In this document: in pieces, positions 56,136 through 64,000 of the stretch
Position numbering within the stretch: position 1 is the stretch's first letter
How the letters are laid out: every line of letters starts with the position of its first letter
Source: Nomia melanderi
Lineage: Eukaryota > Arthropoda > Insecta > Hymenoptera > Halictidae
DNA: 64,000 nt
Reading direction: 5' to 3'
Assembly: GCF_051020985.1 (NCBI RefSeq)
Contig: NC_135006.1
Coordinates: forward strand, 16,199,501 to 16,263,500
Notes under the pieces: generated by a model
Database searches by the model: none
What the model saw: only the letters and a program-made list of their open reading frames with translations
Told to the model about the DNA's origin: nothing
Position numbers and translations under genes: made by a program

Positions 56136-59100
56136 CCCTCGATGGGAGCGTCGAGAATGAACAAAGAGAAACAGAGGAAAAAGTAGGAAAAAAAGGAGGC
56201 TGATAGATTAAAAGGACCGCCGGTAATTGCAACGCAAAAAGGCAGGGTTTCCACGCGACGGGAATTCCTTTTCGCGGAACGTGGCCGGCCGTCATTAAAA
56301 TAGCTCGCATTAATGAAGCGTTCGTCAGGCGACCGGCGAACGATATCCGCGCGCGCCGGGAGCCGGCCATTTCCGGTCACTGCCGGAACCACGGAAAATG
56401 AGGCCGACTGGCGACCGGCTGTAAAACAAAACACGAAAAAAAGCACGCGAAAACGCGCTGCAAGGTACAAAGGATAGAACGGCCTCCGCGCGCCGGGGGT
56501 GCCGATGGAAATCAGCGCCGCCGTGAAACCGGGAATATGATTTTTCCGAGCAAGCGGACCGATTAATGCGCGATAGAGAACGCGAAAGCAGAGAGCGCGG
56601 AGGGACGAATCAAAGCCAGTTTCCAACCTTTTCCCTCCGCGCGTTCCATTCCCTTCCGCCTTCGCCGCTCGTCCCGCCCATTCACGCGCTAATGGAAAGA
56701 TCGCGCGCCGCGAGGAATATATTCGTGGTCCCGAAGCGAAACAAAACCCGCGGAAAGACGGAAGTGAGCGAAGCACGCCGCTCCCGCGAGCGATACACCG
56801 AAAACCGGGGGAGCGACCCGCTCCATTGTCCGCGGTTCGCGTTGCCCTCCTTCCTATTCGTAAATCGTGTTCTCCAATTGATGAAACCTAGCCTCGGAAG
56901 GAACGCGCGAAGCGTTTTTCGCTGTCCTGACCGCGGAGAACGAAGCGGTTCGATGTTTAAGCGCGTTCGATCCGCGCGACGGCGTTTTTGTCGCAGCGCT
57001 CGCTGGTGAAACGCGGACTCGTTGTTTACGAGGGTTGCTCGATAGCGTTTCTTGTCGCTTGATTATTAAACAATTCGTTTGCTCGACGAGTCATAGGCAA
57101 TCGAGGCCGGTCATTGGGAAATGATGGACCGTAGACTACAGAGCAGCGAAGCGAGTGACGAAGAGTAAATAAATCTTACGCGTTCCTATGACCCCCTTAC
57201 GTTTCGTGTTCATTCGTATTATACTTTTATATTCCGTTCCATTTGTAGTGCAGTGTCGCCGCTTCGGATGGTAATGCGAACGTTCATCGCTCAATGAAGT
57301 CGCAGAAATCAATGAGAGAACGTCGAAGAAGCTTCTCCGGTGCATTATATAAAGAGACACTTATCCAAAGCAGCTTGCGCGGTATCTGCGTCGTTATTCC
57401 GGACTATCGGACAATGGGACGTTCGCAGGAGGAATATTCATATCGGAATACATTATATTTCCGCGGCGAGACGAGTAAGTGGCTTCGAGGCCGCTACTTC
57501 TTTCCAACCACCCCAAAGATCGATCCTCCGAATGAAACGCCTAACGAGGAAAGTTGCCAGCCACCGCGCGCCACGCCGCGGCAGGATAATCCTCTGCCGC
57601 TCGAACTGCGGATATGAATATTCGAAACGCGCGAGCATAAGCAAATCGTTAAACGGAAGAGATCGGAGTCGGATAATTCTGTATTTTTGCCAGCGAGAGA
57701 TCTCTTATTTATTCACGTGCGTCCCCGTTGATAACGATGAATATTCCCAGTGCTTTCTGTGCTCTCTTTGTCTCCTTCTCCGTCTTCCGCCCCCGGCCCC
57801 CGCCTCGCTCGCCGTCCCGTCCCACCCTCGAGCTGCAATTTTTCACGAGAAACTCATTTTCCCAACGTTCCGACGCATTTCGCGAAAACTTATTTCTCAT
57901 CGTTCCGCCGCAAGGATCCGCGCAGCGACGTTCCGATACCGGAACACGCTGCTCCGCGTGTCCCCTCCTCGCCCCACGTCCCGCCGCTCGGCCAGAATCT
58001 CGATGAACGGTCCCGTCGAACGGGAATTCCGTCGCGATTCCTCGCGCACCGGCGAGTCGCGGTGTCGTTATCGTCTCCGACTGTTTATCTCCGGGAAAGA
58101 ATATTAATCACGCGGCGCGGGCCGAAAGGCAATCCCCAGGCGGGGCTTAACGCTAGATCCATCGAGCAGCGAGATCAACTGCTTCGTATTCCCTCGTGCA
58201 ACTTATAAAAAGACGTACATCGAGATTTCGGGTTATATTCTGCGATAGTTCTGATTGATAAATGATTAATTAAAGAATAAACTAGAAACGCACCACTCGA
58301 ACTCGCATCGTCTACACGCTTGCGAATAGCACGCAGAGGACAAACACGCGCGACTAAAAATCTTCTCTCAAATTTCAGCCATATCACAGTGCTAAAAAAG
58401 TAAAAACCTGATTAGGTCAAAGTGACCCGAAGAACGTCACAGGATCCTTCTTTGTACATAAAGTCCCGGGACTTCTCTCGGGCAAAAAATTCCGTGTTCC
58501 CTTGAGAAGAGTTCTGGACTGCGGACACAGCAAATGAATTAAGCACTCTGGTCACCGGTGGAAACGAGAACAACAGGGATCGCGGGTGAAAATTCCCAGC
58601 GTCTCTGGTGACACAAGCAAATTAGCCGAATGCACGCAAAGCAGCGGGGAAAAACACTTGAAACCAATCAGTACTTTTCGATTAGAACTCCGAGGGAATG
58701 CAGACCTAATCCGAACGCTCTTTTAACCGTCCTCCTCTAAGATAGATCTATTTAACCAACCTCCGTGGCGCGCGGAGCGAGCGAAAACAATTACAACTAA
58801 TAAAACAGCCGGGCGCATCTCTATTACGAGCGGGAAGAATAGTGCCGCAGCTTCTAGGACTTGTTTAGCTTCCTCCCCTCCCGAGGGATCCAATGTTCTC
58901 GGCGAAAGGTTCGCAACGACGGGCGTGTATCGTCTCCAGCTTGTATCGCCGGGAGTGTATCGTCCACGAAATTACTTTTCTAGTGACTCGGAACTTTCCG
59001 CGAGATAAAGTTTCCAACGGAACCTTTCTCCGACCTGTTTCCACCGCCACCCTCCGTCCCGCCCCTCCCCGCGCGCCGTTTCCAGCTTTTCTTATCCGTC

Positions 59101-60273
59101 CTTTTTTTCGTCGTTGTCCTTTTATATCTTTTTCTCGGCTCGTTTCGTTCCAGCGCCGTACTGTTGCGTCCGCGAGAACACTTTCTGCTACTCGCGTGTT
59201 CCTCGCCGCGTTTTGTTTCCATAGCCCGCTCTTCCGCCGCGTTCTCCGTTCGCCTCTGTTCAAACGGGGCGGATTCGTTGGACAGCGAGACGCGCGATTA
59301 AGATAAGCGCGTAACGCACTTTCGCCTCGAAATTCCTTCGCGAAAGATTAAAGTGCTTTCGGATTCTTGGTCCCGCGTTTACTTCTCTAGCGGTTCCCTC
59401 GCGTCGAGCAATCTTCGCCGCTCTAATTAAACGGCAAGTCCGTTTAAAAGGGAGCGAATCTTGACGTCCTCGCGCCATCGTTGTTCCGGTTACTCGCGGT
59501 TTTAATAAAGACGGAATATTATTTCTCGTTCCCAGCTCATTTGCCTCCTTTCAGCACTCGCAATTTATTCGTCTCGCAGTGGTCGCGCGCTTGTCGCGAG
59601 CGGAATGAACATTTTAAAATTTCTGACGCTAAACTCTGACTACTGAAACTCGTATCTTATTAGCACGCGGTTGAATGCGACGCGGTCGATGCAGCATCTT
59701 CACATCTTCACGAATGCAGCCGCGTCAATTAAAACGACACGTCTGTTCTCATTCGCAATTGGAAAATCTCAGTGAAATCGATCGCAATCGAAGAGCAAGC
59801 AAGCCAACGGATCGACGCGCGCAGCCGTTCGAACCGCGTCGCTAACAAGGTGTTAAACGGAATTTCGAGCGGAAAATGAGCGACTACGTCGTCTCGTCGA
59901 GTCTGGAAGATACTCGGGGAGAAAAAATAACGCTCCGCGGCGAGCGAGGAGGGTGGCGGGCCTGCTCCGCGCGCGTTTCTCAAGTTATGCGGAAACTTTG
60001 CCCCGAGGCAGCGCCAAAGTGCTGCGAAATATTACTCGAAACGGTCCGCCGCCGCCTCCCCGGATAAATGATACGGACGCCCGCTTCTTGACGAGTCAGC
60101 GCTCTTCTTTATCGTCCTGCGAAACTTCCGCTGCCCGGTTGTTACCCGCTATCGCGTACACGGTCGAACTTTTTCACTTGAATTCGATTACAGTTACGTT
60201 ACAGTGTTCGGGCGGCAACATTTTCCGTCGATTTCATCATTCGAGTGGTGTTTCCGGTCGTCGAAGACCAAAA

Positions 60274-60325
60274 TTAACCCTCTGCGGTTGAAGGGTGACT
60301 GTAGGTTACTCGATTCGATGTATCG
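60274..60325 (-). mobile_element. Family A right-end fragment
   Basis: TTAACCCTCTGCGGTTGAAG, GGTGACTGTAGGTTACTCGA then TTCGATG resembles the family A right end in reverse over about 50 bp only. Confidence 0.4.
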
Positions 60326-60803
60326 ACATTGTACGAACTCTTACGTGTGTAACATTACATTATCCAGAATCGAAGAAACCGGTATACGGACGTTACTTCC
60401 TTTCCCCCGTTCTCTCGCGCCGCGAATAAGGGACGACTTCCGATCGACGGGAAAAACAGCTGCGAGGCCGAGTTACACGGGCAAACAACACTCCTCCGTT
60501 CCCACGAGCAATAACGCACACCCTTCGGCTGCTTGCCGCGTGCCCCGCGTTTCACCCCCGCTTTATGTATATTTCATACATGTTTCTTATCGAAGTCGTG
60601 CGTGAGAACCTCGAGCTGCTCTGCGTACAGCAGCGTTCATTTCTTACGAGCCCTACCTCCTATCAGATCCTTGTCCACCGTTATTATCGTCATTGCGAAA
60701 TGAACCATTCCATAAACCTGGGAACACAAACTTGATGAAACAAGTGAGCTCCTGAATTCCAAAATTCGAGAGAAGCTCGTTGCTTTGGCTACCGGAAGAC
60801 TCA
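60326..60803. other. Unique non-coding sequence
   Basis: Nothing recognised beyond overlapping short frames. Confidence 0.4.
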
Positions 60804-61041
60804 ATAACCCTTTGCACTCCAGAAGTTTCTCACCGGAAATATTCAATATCTTCTAATGAGATACAGACATTGTCTTAGATTGAATTCAGAAATCTCACAT
60901 GCATCGAGGAGAACTATTTTCCTTCGATATTTCGTATACTGATGCACTATAAAAAGTTTAATATTAAATATCAAAGTTTAGAGTTTCGCTGTGTCAGATC
61001 ATTCGGTGACTTAGAGGCGCCTCTCGAGTGCAAAGGGTTAA
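60804..61041 (+). mobile_element. Family A TTAA MITE, complete
   Basis: This 238-bp copy starts ATAACCCTTTGCACTCCAGA (left TTAA decayed to ATAA) and ends TCGAGTGCAAAGGGTTAA. Blocks GAAATATTCAATATCTTC, GAGGAGAACTATTTTCC, GATGCACTATAAAAAGTTTA and TTTCGCTGTGTCAGATCA follow family A order. Confidence 0.85.
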
Positions 61042-62495
61042 TAATCGACGCGCAGCTGTATACTCGAAACGCGCAAGACCTAAGCCGAGCACAAAGGCTA
61101 CAGTCGGACTAGAATACAATGCATAAAAACAAAACAGGATACAACAGGGAGCGAAGCATCGGAACCAAGTGAGAGGCGCAAGTAACAAAGAAATCTCCGA
61201 GAGCCCGGGGGAAAGATTCCGCTTCGCGAAGTCGTGGGTGTTAAAAGAACTCGTTAGGGGGTTGCAAGAACGTCGAAAGGACGCGGCTCGTTCGTCCTCC
61301 CGTCCCCGCGTGTCCTCATCGACCGGTCCCCTGTACACGCAACGGGGAGGGAGGGGATCGATACTCGTCCCATTTACAATTCGTCACAGGAAGCCCCCCT
61401 CCCGTCACGCCCACGATCATGACCGTTATTTCCGAAAGAGTCTATTCGAGCCGCGGAATGGACGAGCTATCAGCCACCCCCACCCGTCGAATAACAAAGT
61501 TAGCAGGGCGGCCATCGATCGATCGTTGTTCCAGTCGGCATACTTATCGCGATTAACACTGAACGCGCCAGCGCTTTATATACGACGGGATATCGGAAAG
61601 TAACCGGACTAATCAAATAAAATGCAAGATGTTCATCGAGGCAATCGACGCCTCGAATGGAGGAAAGGAGATCTGATTCGCAAAATTTCATTTGAAATTC
61701 GACCGGTCGCGGTACGTTTAACGTTAACGAGTTCCCCGGTGTTGCTCGGCTTCTTCGTTGCCGCGCGAGGAAGAGATTAATTAAGGGAAATCCACTGGGA
61801 ATAACGAGGTTAACGATGTCGTAACGATCGCTGATGGTCCTGGAATGGGAAACGGAAGAATCAAATCTTTCTCCTTCGTTTCGGAACACATTAACGCCGT
61901 ATTCCGTATTTCTCGATACCGTACAATCGTATGATATTTCAATCATATTAATTTCTACAGAGGTATAATGCTGATAGAATAATAACTCCGATAATTGCTG
62001 CACAACGAATCAATTGCTTTTATTCTATTCGACGTCGCAATTGGATTTCCGTTACGCGATAGCCGTCACTGAGAAGTTAATTACCGGGATTTTGCCCAGC
62101 GCGTCTGCGTCGACGATTGCAGTTTCGCCGACCGGATACACCGTGTTGTTTCCACGCGCACTTCCCCTCGGTGTTTGCCTTCTGAATGGAGTCGTGTCCC
62201 TTACAAGTTATCCACGATGTTTTTCCACAAACGGATTCCTATTCTTATTTCCATATTTCTCCCGTAAACAAGATCATAGATGTCGAATAGTAAGTGGCGT
62301 TGCGTTTCTCCGAGGTACAAGGCAGCAGCTATTTCGCCCTTTTCCGTTGAAGCTCGGCTCGTTCAAAGGAGTGTCTTTGATTCAGACGCTTTACAGAGTG
62401 CAAAGGGCGCCTAACACAAAGCTTCAACGCCTCTTGCATCGTTCTATGTATTCGTCACGCACGGTAGAAATAAACAACGCGGTAATACCGGTTCA
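61042..62495. other. Unique non-coding sequence
   Basis: No gene is supported. The frame at 61500-62003 (minus, 167 codons) and the one at 62014-62499 (plus, 161 codons) have no motif I recognise; the second runs up to the next MITE. Confidence 0.5.
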
Positions 62496-62735
62496 TTAAC
62501 CCTTTGCCCTCGCGAGGTGATTCTCAGTTAACGTTAGATTCCATAAAACGAAATAATCACATCTTACATATAACATTCAGCTTTCACGGTGCATCGATAT
62601 ACGAAACATTGAAATCGAATGACTTCGTTCCTTGGTTCACGTGTATTTTCCCATTATTTTCGAAGAATATTCTCTACGTCTCGTCAGGAGATGTCGAATA
62701 TTTCCAGTGAAACACTTCTGGGTACGAAAGATTAA
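62496..62735 (-). mobile_element. Family A TTAA MITE, complete but diverged, reverse
   Basis: This 240-bp copy starts TTAACCCTTTGCCCTCGCGA and ends CTTCTGGGTACGAAAGATTAA. It has both TTAA borders, with family A blocks in reverse order (GATTCTCAGTTAACG, ATACGAAACATTGAAAT, GTCGAATATTTCCAGTGAAA). It is among the more diverged complete copies. Confidence 0.75.
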
Positions 62736-64000
62736 TGTCCCCTCGCTGTTCTTCGAGATATAATTGCCGAAAGAAATGCAATTACCCCGAAAATAAACGG
62801 AGAAGCTTGATAGAGCCGTGTACGCAATAGAGGGACACGCCATTAACGGTGTCATGGCGCGTAGAACGAGGCGCCGAAAAATGCCAAATTCGATAACCCC
62901 CGCACGTTGGCCGAACCAGCTTTTATCGGTGGATAGATTGTAAAAGCTTTCGGCAGCGCGCGATAATTAAACCCGAAAGCCTGTGGCGAACGCGATGAAT
63001 CGCGCGGCGGTTTGGATCCTCGCGGCGCGTATCGTTCGACCGGCTCGCCGTTAACAGCCCTTCGAGATAAATCGTCGGTCAGTCGTGGACGCCTCGCGTG
63101 ATATTTCTCGCCTCCGAGGAAGCTCTGTCGGCAAACGGAACTCGAGCTGCAGCATCTCCGAATTCCGCCGAAATTTTTCTCATTTCGTGTCCTATAAAGT
63201 AACCCTCATGGACCGGATATCTTCCGAAAGATACCGAAGGTTGATCCAGATCCGAATGATCCCCGACAGGAGTGTAAGGAGCGAAGCATCATAAATAGGC
63301 AAGATGAATAATTCGCTTGCATTCTAGCTGGGTAGCAAACGAGACCCAGCTTTAACCAAGTGGAATAATGAACGGAATATCGATTAGCTTATTTGTATTA
63401 AAGAAACTTCTTCGCCGCTCTGAATGGAGATTCAGCTGTTGTTATCCACCCGGAAAGTACCGATCTCAATTTACGTGTTACCGTTACCGGGTGCATTATA
63501 TTAATCGTTCGATTTCCTTGAACCACATTCCCGACATTTCCGTTATTTTAATTTACCCTTCCGAGCCGTATCGCGTAACTTCGGCATTCCCTCCGAACAA
63601 GCATTAACGAGGGAAAGCCCCGGTAATTGTGCCTCGAACAAATAATCCGCTCGGCGCAATTATAAACTAACCTCGGCACCGGGAGAAATTGTAGCAGTAA
63701 TTACGCGGCTCGCAGGTGTTTCACGCGTGTCTCCGAATCAGCCAGACCGTGGCGACGGGGAAGAGAGAAAAATAAAGAGGGTAGAAGAGAAGCGGAAAAA
63801 TACGCGCGTCCCACGGCGAGGCAGCAACTTTTTCGTACAGCCGGTACGCGATCGTTGCGCTGCCGGATGTCGCGCGACGATTTCCGCGATACATAAGTCG
63901 GCGCATAAACTCGTGGATCGTCTTGCGGAATCGCCTCAGTTTTAGATGAAATAAATCACGGATCGGTATTTGCGAGATTTCTTTGGAAAACCTTGAGTGG
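62736..64000. other. Unique non-coding sequence
   Basis: No gene or repeat is supported up to the window edge. Confidence 0.5.

Larger units (their letters stand above)
53291..60273. other. Long non-coding stretch without TTAA MITEs
   Basis: About 7 kb with no recognised MITE, unlike the rest of the window. It contains the longest open frames (minus strand 55946-56776, 276 codons; plus strand 57340-58107, 255 codons; plus strand 53784-54371, 195 codons), but each is overlapped by others in GC-rich DNA and none shows a family motif, so none is called. Degenerate repeats at 54505-54650 and the CGACG satellite at 56105 lie here. Confidence 0.5.

Noticed and set aside
55946..56776. 276-codon minus-strand open frame, the longest in the window
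   Set aside because: It runs through the CGACG satellite, other frames are open over the same DNA, the translation is rich in Arg/Ser/Phe without any family motif, and no splice or promoter context supports it.
57340..58107. 255-codon plus-strand open frame
   Set aside because: Two further frames overlap it (57728-58208), the sequence is C-rich low complexity in the middle, and no motif is recognisable.

Overview
This 64 kb window is eukaryotic, non-coding DNA. I find no protein-coding gene, rRNA or tRNA in it that I can support. Open frames are short (longest about 276 codons), overlap on both strands, cluster where GC is high, and resemble no family I recognise. CpG is abundant rather than depleted, patches of GC-rich and AT-rich DNA alternate, and several families of short TTAA-flanked inverted-repeat elements are present. 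Together these suggest an insect with little germline CpG methylation. Hymenoptera (bee, ant or wasp) is my best guess, by inference only. The window is probably a long intron or an intergenic region.

The dominant structure is a population of small non-autonomous DNA transposons (MITEs) of piggyBac type: TTAA at both borders, ends beginning CCC or C(A/G)C, lengths about 160-300 bp. By comparing copies inside the window I separate ten families, labelled A to K here with D and E treated as related. Family A is the commonest (at least 12 recognisable copies plus remnants). None encodes a transposase. One probable hAT-type element (2572-3339) has a decayed 8-bp target duplication. Two further inverted-repeat elements lie at 47312-47505 and 47936-48339.

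The insertion history is readable. Family C sits in the TTAA inside an A copy (27367-27797). Family H sits inside a family I copy (9301-9713). At 35222-35955 an A copy holds an H copy that itself carries a minisatellite. At 50017-50474 and 39354-39733 a composite of two TTAA units recurs. Elements also abut through one shared TTAA (B/A at 12926, A/J at 7645). At 18838-19294 a family I copy is bracketed by two 112-bp direct repeats, each beginning and ending with TTAA.

Other repeats: two minisatellite arrays with the same roughly 30-bp unit (30368-30800 and 35461-35810), a roughly 500-bp duplication (7129-7648 and 33279-33775), a local duplication with partial inversion (13860-14262), and several microsatellites.

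The remaining DNA is apparently single-copy. A few places look like possible cis-regulatory DNA: a 19-bp exact repeat containing ATGCAT at about 2272 and 4291, homeodomain-like TAATTA islands at 6731, 14510 and 26957-27038, and a run of short hairpins ending at TATAAAG around 28057-28238. These are guesses from sequence form; no function is shown.
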